Positions 1-7,219 of a DNA stretch of 11,818 nt are shown one piece after another. This DNA is from Negativicutes bacterium (lineage in GTDB: Bacteria > Bacillota_C > Negativicutes > Sporomusales_B > JARLHX01). The notes below the pieces were generated by a model. That model made no database searches. It worked only from the letters and a program-made list of their open reading frames with translations, and had not been told where the DNA came from. Both the position numbers and the translations under genes were made by a program. Position 1 is the first letter of the stretch; the number at the start of each line of letters is the position of its first letter. Where the stretch lies: assembly GCA_031292035.1 (NCBI GenBank), contig JARLHX010000298.1, positions 1 through 11,818 of the forward strand, in the 5' to 3' direction.

Positions 1-1
1 C

Positions 2-178
2 GACGACATCGAAATCAACATCGCCGGCAAAGAGCTCAACCTATTGATCAGCGAAGAAGAATGGGCCAAGCGGTATGCGAAGCTTGAGAAGCGCAAACCA
101 CCGGTGGACGGCGGCTTCCTCGGCCTCTACTGCCGTTATGTGTCTCAGGCCAATAAAGGGGCCATCTTAGGCTATTAG
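2..178 (+). CDS. IlvD/Edd-family dehydratase, C-terminal end (partial)
   Basis: This is the last 58 codons of a gene that enters from the left edge, ending at TAG 176-178. The translation has the typical end of the dihydroxy-acid dehydratase / 6-phosphogluconate dehydratase superfamily: a 'DDIEINIAGKELNLL' beta segment of the swivelling C-terminal domain, a charged helix, then 'GGFLGLYCRYVSQANKGAIL', matching the family pattern of G-[YF]-L-x-x-Y-x-x-x-V-x-x-A-x-x-G-A. Family members dehydrate branched-chain dihydroxy acids (IlvD) or sugar acids (gluconate, xylonate, arabinonate type) using an Fe-S cluster. The cluster ligands and active site lie outside the window, so the substrate cannot be read here. 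An ACS-family anion transporter 109 nt downstream favours a sugar-acid dehydratase over the biosynthetic IlvD, but that is inference. Confidence 0.8.
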   Translation, partial: DDIEINIAGKELNLLISEEEWAKRYAKLEKRKPPVDGGFLGLYCRYVSQANKGAILGY

Positions 179-193
179 ATAAGACAATCGACG

Positions 194-220
194 CAGGCCC
201 TTTGCTTGATAAAGGGCCTG
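194..220 (+). other. Hairpin between dehydratase and transporter genes
   Basis: A perfect 10-bp inverted repeat: CAGGCCCTTT (194-203), a 7-nt loop, then AAAGGGCCTG (211-220). It starts 16 nt after the dehydratase stop. The following bases (TGTACCGATG) are not T-rich, so it is not a standard Rho-independent terminator. It could be a leaky attenuator or a stem that protects the upstream mRNA end, while the transporter is still expressed by read-through. The structure is certain in sequence; its role is inferred. Confidence 0.5.
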
Positions 221-287
221 TGTACCGATGCTGACCATGATGAGGGTGAATTATTTTATATTCTATGATGACGGGAGGAACTCAGCA

Positions 288-1586
288 GTGAATACGGAAA
301 TTTTGCAAACAATACCAAACGCGCGCTGGATCCGCATTATCCCACCGACGATTATTATCTATATCATTGCCTATATGGATCGGATGAATGTCAGCTTTGC
401 CATGGCCGGCGGAATGAGTAAAGACCTGGGGCTGTCAATGACCCTTTCTGGAGTGGCGGCGGGGATATTCTTTTTCGGTTATCTGGTATTACAGGTTCCG
501 GGGGGCCATTTGGCAGAACACGGCAGCGCAAAGCGCTTCATCTTGTTCTCGATTATTGGCTGGGGCTTCACGTCGATGTTGACCGGGCTGGCTCAAAATG
601 AATGGCAGATTCTGACTGCCCGCTTTTTACTTGGCGTTGCCGAGGGGGGCGTATTTCCGGCGATTTTGGTTATTCTCAGCAATTGGTTTCCCAAGAATGA
701 GATTGGTCGTGCCAACGCCTTGTTTGTGGCAAGTATGCCGATTTCCTCGGTCATTACCAATCCGATTTCTGGCTGGCTTGTTGGTGCTTATGGCTGGCGG
801 TCGCTGTTTTTTATTGAGGGGGCGGTTTCGCTGCTCCTTATTCTCATTTGGCTTCCCATGATTAGCGACCGGCCGGAAGAGGCCAAATGGATCTCGCCGG
901 AAGAAAAGGAATATCTGGTTAATACTTTGAAGGCCGAAAAAGCGGAAAACGCCGCGAATATGACCACTGAAAAATGGTCGTACAAGCAGATGCTTACCGA
1001 TAAGACGCTGTGGATCATGATTTTGGCGTATGTATGCTTTACGACCGGACAGTATGGCTATTCGCTCTGGCTGCCGACAATGCTGAAGAATCTGACCAAC
1101 ACCAGTATGGCCAATGTCGGCCTGCTGGCGTCCATTCCCTTCATTGTTTCGATCGGCGGTACATATGTGTTTGGCGCTTTATCCGACCGCTTTGGCAATT
1201 GCCGGTTCTTCACCGCCCTTTCTTTATGGTGTTTTGCCGGTTTCCTCTGTCTTGCGATGCAATTTCCGAGTCAGATTTGGATTTCATTTGCTTTTCTGGT
1301 GATCACCGGGATGTTCTTGAAGGCCTTCCTTGGGCCATTCTGGTCAATGTCATCGGTGGTATTCCCTCCAGGTAAGGCTGGCGCTTCCCGTGGAGTGATC
1401 AACGCGCTCGGCAATCTTGGCGGCTTTATTGGACCGTTTTTTGTCGGGTGGATCACAACCACAACCGGAGATATGAAGTTTGGTGTTTATAGTCTGGTTG
1501 CGGCATTGGCCTTCGGCGGGTTCATCACCATGACCCTGCCGGCGATTACGGCGCGAAAAAGAACAAAGGCTGAAACTGTCGCCTAA
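288..1586 (+). CDS. MFS transporter, ACS (anion:cation symporter) family
   Basis: A 432-residue inner-membrane transporter. The chosen start is GTG 288: GGGAGG at 273-278 lies 9 nt upstream, whereas the in-frame ATG at 228 has no Shine-Dalgarno and overlaps the region just after the hairpin. Family signs: N-terminal 'YIIAYMDRMNVSFA' of helix 1, the loop 2-3 motif 'GGHLAEHGSAKRF', the helix 4 motif 'RFLLGVAEGGVFPA', the central-loop signature 'SDRPEEAKWISPEEKEYL', and a repeat of the loop motif in the second half ('GALSDRFGNCRF'). About twelve hydrophobic segments fit the usual 12-helix fold and 420-450-residue length. ACS members (TtuB, GudP, DgoT, ExuT types) import tartrate, glucarate, galactonate, uronates or aromatic acids. 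This protein most recalls the tartrate/TtuB-type branch, but the substrate is not readable. It follows an IlvD/Edd-type dehydratase, so import of the dehydratase substrate or a precursor is likely. Confidence 0.88.
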   Translation: MNTEILQTIPNARWIRIIPPTIIIYIIAYMDRMNVSFAMAGGMSKDLGLSMTLSGVAAGIFFFGYLVLQVPGGHLAEHGSAKRFILFSIIGWGFTSMLTGLAQNEWQILTARFLLGVAEGGVFPAILVILSNWFPKNEIGRANALFVASMPISSVITNPISGWLVGAYGWRSLFFIEGAVSLLLILIWLPMISDRPEEAKWISPEEKEYLVNTLKAEKAENAANMTTEKWSYKQMLTDKTLWIMILAYVCFTTGQYGYSLWLPTMLKNLTNTSMANVGLLASIPFIVSIGGTYVFGALSDRFGNCRFFTALSLWCFAGFLCLAMQFPSQIWISFAFLVITGMFLKAFLGPFWSMSSVVFPPGKAGASRGVINALGNLGGFIGPFFVGWITTTTGDMKFGVYSLVAALAFGGFITMTLPAITARKRTKAETVA

Positions 1587-1599
1587 AAATACTGCTGCC

Positions 1600-1617
1600 G
1601 AACAGGATGTTCTTATT
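1600..1617 (+). terminator. Weak hairpin just after the transporter gene
   Basis: GAACA (1600-1604), loop GGA, TGTTC (1608-1612), followed by TTATT. It sits 13 nt after the MFS stop codon. The 5-bp stem is short, so at best this is a minor terminator ahead of the stronger one at 1657. Confidence 0.3.
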
Positions 1618-1656
1618 TGACTATGGGCGTGTTTTAGTTTCCCCTGTAAGGTGTTG

Positions 1657-1698
1657 AAACGCCATTTGCCAGTATAGGCAAGTGGCGTTTTTTCTTTT
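1657..1698 (+). terminator. Rho-independent terminator after the MFS transporter
   Basis: A 14-bp stem with one T-G wobble (AAACGCCATTTGCC, 1657-1670, against GGCAAGTGGCGTTT, 1677-1690) and a 6-nt loop AGTATA, running into TTTTTTCTTTT. This is a textbook intrinsic terminator. It separates the dehydratase/transporter unit from the zinc-ribbon genes. Confidence 0.92.
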
Positions 1699-1770
1699 GC
1701 GGTCAAAAATTGCCGATTTTTACTGCCGGTTGTAAATGAAGGGTTGGCAGCAAAGGAGTTTTGTTATTAT

Positions 1771-1799
1771 TTGTCGAAAAAAAGATCAAATGTAATAAA
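1771..1799 (+). promoter_or_regulatory. Possible sigma-A promoter for the zinc-ribbon operon
   Basis: TTGTCG (1771-1776, -35-like) and an AT-rich TAATAA (1793-1798, -10-like) are separated by 16 nt in an A/T-rich stretch between the terminator and the first zinc-ribbon gene. The match to consensus is moderate. The position is right for an operon that must start after the terminator. Confidence 0.35.
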
Positions 1800-1820
1800 T
1801 GGTAATTTGCTGCGAGAATG

Positions 1821-1836
1821 AGGAGGTACCGGTACC
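1821..1836 (+). promoter_or_regulatory. Shine-Dalgarno overlapping a GGTACC tandem palindrome
   Basis: AGGAGG (1821-1826) is followed by GGTACCGGTACC (1825-1836), which shares its first two G with the Shine-Dalgarno. This sequence can fold as GGTA-CCGG-TACC. It supports the start at ATG 1839 (12-nt spacing, somewhat long, which a small hairpin in the spacer would shorten). The folding is inference. Confidence 0.45.
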
Positions 1837-1838
1837 AC

Positions 1839-2111
1839 ATGCGCTATTGTATTTTTTGCGGCGTAGATATTCCTATGGACGCGAAGTTTTGCCAGATATG
1901 CGGGAAAGAGCAACCGGAACTTGCCGCCGATGTCGCTGATAGTGTTGTCGACGGGGAGGAGACTGGTTCGCCGGAAGAGACTCCGGTGCAGGAAACATTC
2001 CTGGCCAGGCTGCTGGCCAATCCGATGAAATTGGTATTGTTTGGGGCGATTCTTCTTCCTGTGGTTATCGGAGCCCTGACGTTTGTTGTGGTTATGATGC
2101 TTCACAAATAG
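1839..2111 (+). CDS. Small zinc-ribbon membrane protein
   Basis: A 90-residue protein of unknown function. The N-terminus is a four-cysteine zinc ribbon (C4-x2-C7-x10-C18-x2-C21, 'CIFCG...FCQICGK'). A short acidic linker (residues 26-53) follows, then one C-terminal membrane helix (about 64-88) ending in HK. The layout suggests a tail-anchored protein with a cytoplasmic zinc ribbon. ATG 1839 is preferred over in-frame ATG 1818 because the AGGAGG at 1821 would lie inside the coding region from 1818 and because zinc ribbons of this type begin almost at the N-terminus, as in the next gene. It is 43 nt ahead of a larger protein of the same design, so the two are probably co-transcribed paralogues. 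Such ribbons occur in many unrelated bacterial membrane proteins, so no specific role is assigned. Confidence 0.8.
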   Translation: MRYCIFCGVDIPMDAKFCQICGKEQPELAADVADSVVDGEETGSPEETPVQETFLARLLANPMKLVLFGAILLPVVIGALTFVVVMMLHK

Positions 2112-2154
2112 TCGACTGAGCGGCTAAAGGTAATAATCATCAGGGAGGGATAGT

Positions 2155-2640
2155 ATGTATTGTCCGAAGTGCGGCATCGCGATAGGTGACATCGGTAATT
2201 TCTGCGCAAAGTGCGGCAAAAATGTGACATATCTGAGGGAGCAGGTTGCTGCTGAGCTAGCTGCTGTGAGTCCGGAAGTGGACGAGTTTGAACAAGCGGA
2301 TGATGCGCCCGAAAGCGGTGAGCAAGCCATAGGAGAAGAGGGCTTGGAGGGCGAAGAACAGCCGAAACCACTCGAGTCGCAGAAGGTCCCTGAACGCCCG
2401 AAGACGCCCGAGCCACAACCCAAAACCATGGCTATTTTCTTTTGTAATTATTGCGGTGCCTCGGTTTATGGCGAAGATAACTTTTGCTACCGCTGTGGCA
2501 AAAGGGTGAAGAAAGAGTTCTTCCGGACGAAGGGCAAGAGCAAAAAGAAGCGATATTTGATTGGGGTAATGGTGCTGGTCTTTATTGTGGCGGGAGTGGC
2601 AGCTTATCTTCACTTTGCCGGCCCTGCGGCCCATCCGTAG
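2155..2640 (+). CDS. Double zinc-ribbon membrane protein
   Basis: A 161-residue protein started by ATG 2155, with GGGAGG at 2143-2148 and 6-nt spacing. It has two zinc ribbons of the same pattern: C3-x2-C6-x10-C17-x2-C20 ('YCPKCG...FCAKCGK') and C97-x2-C100-x10-C111-x2-C114 ('FCNYCG...FCYRCGK'). They are joined by a Glu/Pro-rich low-complexity linker (about 35-92) that is probably disordered. A basic patch (117-133, 'KKEFFRTKGKSKKKR') precedes one membrane helix (about 134-155), which fits the positive-inside rule with both ribbons in the cytoplasm. It is similar in plan to the preceding gene with an extra ribbon, so duplication is likely. Function is unknown; a docking or scaffolding role is only a guess. 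Confidence 0.82.
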   Translation: MYCPKCGIAIGDIGNFCAKCGKNVTYLREQVAAELAAVSPEVDEFEQADDAPESGEQAIGEEGLEGEEQPKPLESQKVPERPKTPEPQPKTMAIFFCNYCGASVYGEDNFCYRCGKRVKKEFFRTKGKSKKKRYLIGVMVLVFIVAGVAAYLHFAGPAAHP

Positions 2641-2680
2641 GCTGCTGCAGCACAAAAGCAAGGACAGACGGAGGAAGCGG

Positions 2681-3157
2681 ATGAGTAATAATGTTCTGGT
2701 GCGCCAGGCGCGCATTGCCGATATTGATGCAATGATTGTTCTCCTGGCAACATTGTTTTCCCTGGAGGCTGATTTTGCAGCCGACGCAACCCGGCAGCGG
2801 CGCGGATTGAAGCTGCTGGTGGAAGACGGCGCCAGCGGCTGTCTTTTTGTGGCGGAATGTCAAGGCAGGGTTATCGGGATGTGTTCTGCCCAACTATTGA
2901 TATCCACGGCGGAAGGCGGACGAAAGGCCTTGGTAGAGGATGTGGTGGTCGACGCCGGACACCGCGGCGGCGGGGTTGGTCGAAAGCTTCTGGGGGCAGT
3001 GGAGGAATGGGCGCGATGCAACGAAGTAAAGCGCCTGGATTTGCTGGCCGACCGCAACAACCAGGGTGGTCTGGCGTTCTACGACGCCATGCAATGGAAT
3101 CGTACCGAATTGATTGCGCTGCAGAAGAAGATTGTCAATCAATCTGTGGAAATCTGA
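2681..3157 (+). CDS. GNAT-family N-acetyltransferase
   Basis: A 158-residue cytoplasmic acyltransferase that would transfer an acetyl group from acetyl-CoA to an amine; the acceptor is not evident. ATG 2681 is preceded by GGAGG (2670-2674) with 6-nt spacing. A longer open frame from 2585 overlaps the previous gene and has no ribosome site. The N-terminal 'VRQARIADIDAMIVLL' is the typical GNAT beta1-alpha1 start. Beta4 and the acetyl-CoA pyrophosphate loop read 'VEDVVVDAGHRGGGVGRKLL', with the R-x-x-G-x-G motif at residues 95-100. The C-terminal 'NQGGLAFYDAMQW' corresponds to the motif-B 'N..A..FY...GF' helix. It lies 40 nt after the double zinc-ribbon gene on the same strand, so it is probably the third gene of that operon, although a functional link is unproven. 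Confidence 0.87.
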   Translation: MSNNVLVRQARIADIDAMIVLLATLFSLEADFAADATRQRRGLKLLVEDGASGCLFVAECQGRVIGMCSAQLLISTAEGGRKALVEDVVVDAGHRGGGVGRKLLGAVEEWARCNEVKRLDLLADRNNQGGLAFYDAMQWNRTELIALQKKIVNQSVEI

Positions 3158-3274
3158 AAACAATCTGAAGAAAAGTATGGCAATGTGTACAAAAATGATG
3201 TAAAATTATTTAAAGAATGGTAGATTTTATCGATATATCCAGATGCTGTATTGTTTTTGAGAAATCTCACGAAA
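3158..3274. other. AT-rich upstream part of the 371-bp gap before the chemotaxis gene
   Basis: No gene is visible here. The stretch is A/T-rich and must hold the promoter for the riboswitch-MCP transcript, but I find no convincing -35/-10 pair. A TGG-TAGATT extended -10-like element at 3218-3226 is the best candidate and lacks a -35. A small inverted repeat TGAGA-AA-TCTCA lies at 3258-3269, immediately upstream of the aptamer. No clear terminator for the upstream operon was found. Confidence 0.4.
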
Positions 3275-3367
3275 AATGCATATGTTATTTGGCAAACTTG
3301 TCGAAAGGCAAGGACGCAAAGCCGTGGGTCTAAGGGGCGCGGGAGCCTATGATCGCCAGGTTGCATT
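3275..3367 (+). ncRNA. GEMM-I (cyclic-di-GMP-I type) riboswitch aptamer
   Basis: The conserved core is unmistakable: GGCAAAC (3291-3297), a P2 stem CTTGTC/GGCAAG capped by a GAAA tetraloop (3303-3306), GGACGCAAAGCC (3312-3323), the tetraloop-receptor strands CTAA (3340-3343) and TATG (3349-3352), and GCCAGGTTGC (3355-3364). P1 can form from AATGCA (3275-3280) and TGCATT (3362-3367). This class binds cyclic di-GMP; the GEMM-Ib variant binds 3',3'-cGAMP through a G-to-A change at Vc2 position 20. Here the aligned base appears to be G (TTTGGCAAAC), which favours cyclic di-GMP, but the junction before it is about 10 nt long, longer than usual, so the alignment is uncertain. It controls the chemotaxis gene downstream, a common arrangement for this class. 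Confidence 0.9.
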
Positions 3368-3391
3368 GTTCGGTGGAGTGCCGAGTAGTAT

Positions 3392-3413
3392 AGACCTGCG
3401 AAGGTCTTTTTTT
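3392..3413 (+). terminator. Riboswitch expression-platform terminator
   Basis: A perfect 6-bp stem AGACCT (3392-3397) / AGGTCT (3402-3407) with a GCGA tetraloop runs directly into seven T. It lies 25 nt after the aptamer and about 115 nt before the MCP start. The aptamer segment CAGGTT (3357-3362) can pair with GACCTG (3393-3398), including one G-U pair, which would break the terminator stem. This predicts that ligand binding frees the terminator (an OFF switch). The stem is seen directly; the switching direction is inferred. Confidence 0.8.
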
Positions 3414-3528
3414 ATTTGCAATTGCTCGGATCTTTTCAGAAAAGATGGAACCAATGCAACCGCCATAGTGGTTTATGTGGTATCGGAGAAATACATCGCC
3501 TGTGATCAGCTGTAGAGGAGTGGGAAAT

Positions 3529-5559
3529 ATGAGCATAAAAAGCATTCAAACGCGATTGTTGATTATTCTTGTGCCCCTGATTTTCGTTGTTCTGGGTGTA
3601 TTGTCTGGGATCAGCTATTATCTGTCCAATCTGGCTTTGACGCAAAGTGTCAGTGAGACGGCTATGGCTGTCGGGACCGACTATAGCAAACGCCTGAAAT
3701 CCGATATGGAACTCGCAGTATCGCAGTTGGCCGACTTAGCGAGTGTTCAGCGCGTCCGCACCGGCTCCGACAGGGCGTTGATCATTGAGGCCATGACAGA
3801 GACGGTGAAACGGCTCGGCACCTTGGATTCGATCAGTTTTCTCGCGCCGGATGGCTCGGGATTCCGTTCCGACGCCAGCAATACCAATCTGGCTGACCGG
3901 GAATATTTTAAAAAGGCGCTCGCCACAGGGAAGGCGGCTTTTTCTAATCCGCTGATTTCGAAGGGAACCGGAAAAACGGCTGTCGCCCTGGCTGTGCCGG
4001 TCACGAATGACGGCAAGATGACCGGGGTGTTGGCTGCATCTGTGAACCTGGATCGGCTGACTGGCTTGATCAAGGATGTAAAATTTCTCGACACAGGCTA
4101 TGGTTTTGTCGTTGATGCTTCCGGATTGGTGATCGCCCATCCCAAGCACCCTGAACTGACCGGGAAGCTGAATCTTACCAAAAAACAAATTGATCCTGAG
4201 CTCAAGCTTCCAGAAGCCGAACTGGACGACCGGATGATTGCCCTGTTCAAGGCCGGAGCCGAGTCAGGAAAGCAGATGCAGGGAGAATATACTTTTGGCG
4301 GCGTGGCCCAGATGGCTGTGGTTACGCCGGTGGATCTGCCTGGTGGCCAGCGCTGGGTGATGATTGTCACTGCGCCGGTGTCTGAGGCCAACCACAAGAC
4401 GACGACACTGGCCAGGACGATGCTGATCGTCTCCGGAGTATTTCTGATTCTGGCAGTGGTGTTTATCGTGGTCATGGCCCGCTGGTTTGCTAAGCCGATT
4501 ATTGTAATTCGGGACGAGTGTTTGCTGCTGGCTCAGGGTGATCTGCGCGAACACGCAGCCGAAATTATGGCTGATGACGAGATCGGTCAGCTGGCCAAGG
4601 GCTTCCGGCAGATGCGGACCAGTCTGCGCCAATTGGTCGGTGCTGTGAATTCCCAGTCCACCCAGCTGGCTGCCGCTAGTGAGGAAATGACAGCCAGTGC
4701 CGAGCAGTCGGCTCAGGCGGCGAATCTTGTATCGGCCTCCATTGTAGGGGTGGCGCAAGGGGCGGAGGAGCAGCTGGCTGCAGCCAGTGACACATCGATG
4801 GTGGTTGCGGAGATGTCGGTCAGTTTCCAACAGGTCGCAGCAAGCGCGCACGAAGTGGCTGCCCAGTCTGCCCAGGCGGCTGTTAAGGCAACAGATGGCG
4901 GAAAGGCTGTCGACAAAGCGGTCGATCAGATGTTGGCAATTGAAAAAACAGCGCAAGTGACTGCCGCAACGGTCACAAAACTGAACGATCAATCCAAGGA
5001 AATCGGGCAGATTGTCGATACCATAGCCGGCATTGCGGGACAGACCAATCTTTTGGCTTTGAACGCAGCGATCGAAGCCGCCAGAGCGGGAGAACAGGGG
5101 CGCGGCTTTGCCGTGGTAGCCGAAGAGGTGCGCAAGCTGGCCGAGCAATCCCAGCAAGCCGCCAAGCAGATCGAGGCTTTGATCGGCCAGATTCAAGAAG
5201 ACACCCATAAAGCCGTGGAGGCGATGACCGACGGGGCCAGGGAAGTTCAACTCGGAACCGAAGTGGTCAATACGGCGGGACAATCTTTTCGGGAGATCGC
5301 GACTCTGGTAACCCAGATGTCAGACCAAGTGAAGGATATGTCGGGCGCCATCGAGCAAATGGCGAACGGCAACCAGCAAATCGTCGGATCGGTACAGCGG
5401 ATCGACGCTATGAGTAAAAAGACTGCCGGGGAGGCGCAGACTGTTTCGGCTGCCACCGAGGAGCAAAGCGCATCGATGGAAGAAATTGCTTCGTCCAGTC
5501 AGGCGCTGGCGCGTCTGGCGGAAGAACTGCAGCAATCCATTCGGCGGTTTAAGTTATAA
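3529..5559 (+). CDS. Methyl-accepting chemotaxis protein, dCache sensor
   Basis: A 676-residue transmembrane chemoreceptor signalling to CheA/CheW. ATG 3529 has AGGAG at 3516-3520 (8-nt spacing); the in-frame ATG at 3475 has none. Order: membrane helix 1 (about 10-32), an extracellular double-Cache domain (about 40-285, with '[13 protein letters not shown]' and '[11 protein letters not shown]' typical of dCache_1), helix 2 (about 297-318), HAMP (about 319-372), then a long methyl-accepting/signalling coiled coil. The signalling tip is '[20 protein letters not shown]' (502-521) followed by '[20 protein letters not shown]'. Glu/Gln/Ala-rich heptads such as '[10 protein letters not shown]' and '[12 protein letters not shown]' are candidate methylation regions. 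The strict R-x-W-Y motif of amino-acid-sensing dCache receptors is not seen (R-E-Y-F is present), so the ligand is open. The gene stands alone between a GEMM-I riboswitch and a bidirectional terminator, so its expression is probably tied to cyclic dinucleotide levels. Confidence 0.95.
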   Translation: MSIKSIQTRLLIILVPLIFVVLGVLSGISYYLSNLALTQSVSETAMAVGTDYSKRLKSDMELAVSQLADLASVQRVRTGSDRALIIEAMTETVKRLGTLDSISFLAPDGSGFRSDASNTNLADREYFKKALATGKAAFSNPLISKGTGKTAVALAVPVTNDGKMTGVLAASVNLDRLTGLIKDVKFLDTGYGFVVDASGLVIAHPKHPELTGKLNLTKKQIDPELKLPEAELDDRMIALFKAGAESGKQMQGEYTFGGVAQMAVVTPVDLPGGQRWVMIVTAPVSEANHKTTTLARTMLIVSGVFLILAVVFIVVMARWFAKPIIVIRDECLLLAQGDLREHAAEIMADDEIGQLAKGFRQMRTSLRQLVGAVNSQSTQLAAASEEMTASAEQSAQAANLVSASIVGVAQGAEEQLAAASDTSMVVAEMSVSFQQVAASAHEVAAQSAQAAVKATDGGKAVDKAVDQMLAIEKTAQVTAATVTKLNDQSKEIGQIVDTIAGIAGQTNLLALNAAIEAARAGEQGRGFAVVAEEVRKLAEQSQQAAKQIEALIGQIQEDTHKAVEAMTDGAREVQLGTEVVNTAGQSFREIATLVTQMSDQVKDMSGAIEQMANGNQQIVGSVQRIDAMSKKTAGEAQTVSAATEEQSASMEEIASSSQALARLAEELQQSIRRFKL

Positions 5560-5589
5560 TCTGCTGATAATATAGTCGGTTGCGCCGAC

Positions 5590-5633
5590 ATGAAGAAGCC
5601 CCTGGAAGCGAGTGCGTCCAGGGGCTTCTTCAT
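5590..5633. terminator. Bidirectional terminator between convergent genes
   Basis: A perfect 17-bp inverted repeat ATGAAGAAGCCCCTGGA (5590-5606) / TCCAGGGGCTTCTTCAT (5617-5633) with a 10-nt loop. It lies 30 nt after the MCP stop and 12 nt from the stop of the minus-strand activator gene, so it can serve both transcripts. There is no long T run beyond the stem; the TTCTTCAT arm is the only U-rich part, so efficiency may rest on stem strength. Confidence 0.75.
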
Positions 5634-5645
5634 GGATACGGCGGG

Positions 5646-7202
5646 CTATTTTTTAGAAGGACCAAGGCCGTGCTTGTGCAGTTTTTTCAAGACGGCGGTG
5701 TGGGACAACCCCAGGGCGGCTCCCAATTGGCGGGAGGAATGGTATTTGGTGAGCGCGGTCTGGAGGATCTCGCGCTCGGTGTCGTTCATCACGGCGTCAA
5801 AGGTGCGGCTGTCGAGCGGCAGGCTTTTGGGCTGGGGCAATCGTTCCTGGTTCAGGACAATGTGCTCTGCCAGAATCATCGAACCGTCGACGATGTTTAC
5901 AGCCCGTTCAATCACATTTTCCAGTTCGCGGATGTTGCCTGGCCACTCATAATCGATCAGTTTGCGGCGGGCTGATTCGCTGATGGCTTCCACCGGTTTT
6001 TGCAATTTGCCGGTGAACCGCTGCAAAAATACTCCGGCCAGGAGGGGGATATCTTCGCGCCGTTCGCGCAGCGGCGGGAGAAAGAGGGGGATGACATTCA
6101 GCCGGTAATATAAATCTTCCCGGAAACGCTCTTTGGCGATCATTTCCTCCAGGTTGCGGCTGGTTGCAGCCAAAATCCGGACATTGACGGTGTTTTCGCG
6201 GGTGCTGCCCACCCGGCGCACCTTTTTGTCCTGGAGAACCCGCAGTAATTTAGCCTGGAGATGGGCTGAAAGCTCCCCGATCTCGTCGAGAAAAAGGGTG
6301 CCGTTGTCGGCAAGCTCAAACAGTCCCTGCTTGCCGCCGCGGGCAGCGCCGGTAAAGGCCCCCTCCTCGTAGCCGAAGAGCTCGCTTTCCAGCAAGGTGT
6401 CAGGGATGGCGGCGCAGTTGATCGGGACAAATATTTTTTGGCTGCGGGCTGAAGCGGCATGGAGGGCCCGGGCGAGCAATTCCTTGCCGGTGCCAGTCTC
6501 ACCGCGGACAAGGACGGTGGAATCGCCGCGGGCATAGGTCTTGGCAAGGGAGATAACCTGGCGCATCGATTGGCTGGCATAGGTGATTTCTTCGAAGGTC
6601 AGGGGCAACTGGCCGGTGACGGTGTGGACCAGCTCCCGCACGTCGCTGATATCTTTCAATATAGCCACGGCGCCGATGATCCGGCCGGACGGGTCAATGA
6701 TCGGGCGGCCGCTGGTCAGATAATGACTGTTGGTTTTTTCAAGGATGATTTCTTTGTTGTCGTAAACAATGCCGTGTTTCAGGGTATCCAGCAAGGCCAT
6801 ATTAGCAGGAAAGACATCAGCCACGTGGCGGCCGAGGATGGTATCGGCGGCCCGGTGGAGGATGCGCGCCGCCGCAGGGTTGCACTGGGTGATGCGCCCC
6901 TGATGGTCGATGGCGATAATGCCGTCGCTCGCCGAGGCCAGGACGGCTTTTAGCTGCTCCGCCTTTTCCTGGTAGGGCAGTAAAGGGATTTCCTCGACTG
7001 CGATGATGCCCGGGATGGTGCCTAAATGGGCGATGACTTCACGGTTGGCTTCGTCAGGCAGGGTTTCAATCTCGAGGTAGATGGTCTGCAATTCCACCTC
7101 CATCGCGAGAATATTGATCTGGCGCTCGGCCAGGGTGTGTGATATATCGAGGACCAGGCCTACCCGGTCGATGTTGGGAAGTTTTAAGCGGATGACAACC
7201 AC
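5646..7202 (-). CDS. Sigma-54-dependent activator, ACT-PAS-AAA+-TyrR-type HTH
   Basis: A 518-residue enhancer-binding protein. Residues 1-75 resemble an ACT domain (small-ligand, often amino-acid, sensing) and about 82-190 a PAS domain. The AAA+ core (about 205-430) has Walker A 'GETGTGKE' (234-241), the sigma-54 contact loop 'GAFTGA' (281-286), Walker B 'GTLFLDEIGE' (301-310) and 'WPGNIRELENV' (420-430). The C-terminal HTH 'SSRQLGAALGLSHTAVLKKL' is of the TyrR kind. GAFTGA is intact, so it should activate sigma-54 polymerase. The GTG start at 7200-7202 is the only possible one (upstream in-frame TGA at 7218-7220), with AGGA 6 nt before it. The gene is divergent from ald, and the gap holds three matching palindromes plus a -24/-12 promoter, so it very likely controls ald. 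Autoregulation is possible because the palindromes also lie in its own upstream region. Confidence 0.93.
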   Translation of the reverse strand: MVVIRLKLPNIDRVGLVLDISHTLAERQINILAMEVELQTIYLEIETLPDEANREVIAHLGTIPGIIAVEEIPLLPYQEKAEQLKAVLASASDGIIAIDHQGRITQCNPAAARILHRAADTILGRHVADVFPANMALLDTLKHGIVYDNKEIILEKTNSHYLTSGRPIIDPSGRIIGAVAILKDISDVRELVHTVTGQLPLTFEEITYASQSMRQVISLAKTYARGDSTVLVRGETGTGKELLARALHAASARSQKIFVPINCAAIPDTLLESELFGYEEGAFTGAARGGKQGLFELADNGTLFLDEIGELSAHLQAKLLRVLQDKKVRRVGSTRENTVNVRILAATSRNLEEMIAKERFREDLYYRLNVIPLFLPPLRERREDIPLLAGVFLQRFTGKLQKPVEAISESARRKLIDYEWPGNIRELENVIERAVNIVDGSMILAEHIVLNQERLPQPKSLPLDSRTFDAVMNDTEREILQTALTKYHSSRQLGAALGLSHTAVLKKLHKHGLGPSKK

Positions 7203-7219
7203 TCCCTTTCCTGGTTGTC

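Noticed and set aside
228..287. Upstream ATG start extending the first MFS transporter by 20 residues.
   Set aside because: It has no ribosome site, and the added residues are unlike the family N-terminus; GTG 288 has GGGAGG at good spacing.
4264..5283. Long minus-strand open frame (339 codons) antisense to the chemotaxis gene.
   Set aside because: The MCP on the plus strand is unambiguous. The antisense translation is rich in Cys, His and Arg with no recognisable domain, typical of the complement of an Ala/Gln-rich coiled coil.
5580..5975. Plus-strand open frames overlapping the end of the sigma-54 activator gene.
   Set aside because: They are antisense to a well-conserved AAA+/HTH coding region and begin inside the terminator stem, with no ribosome site.
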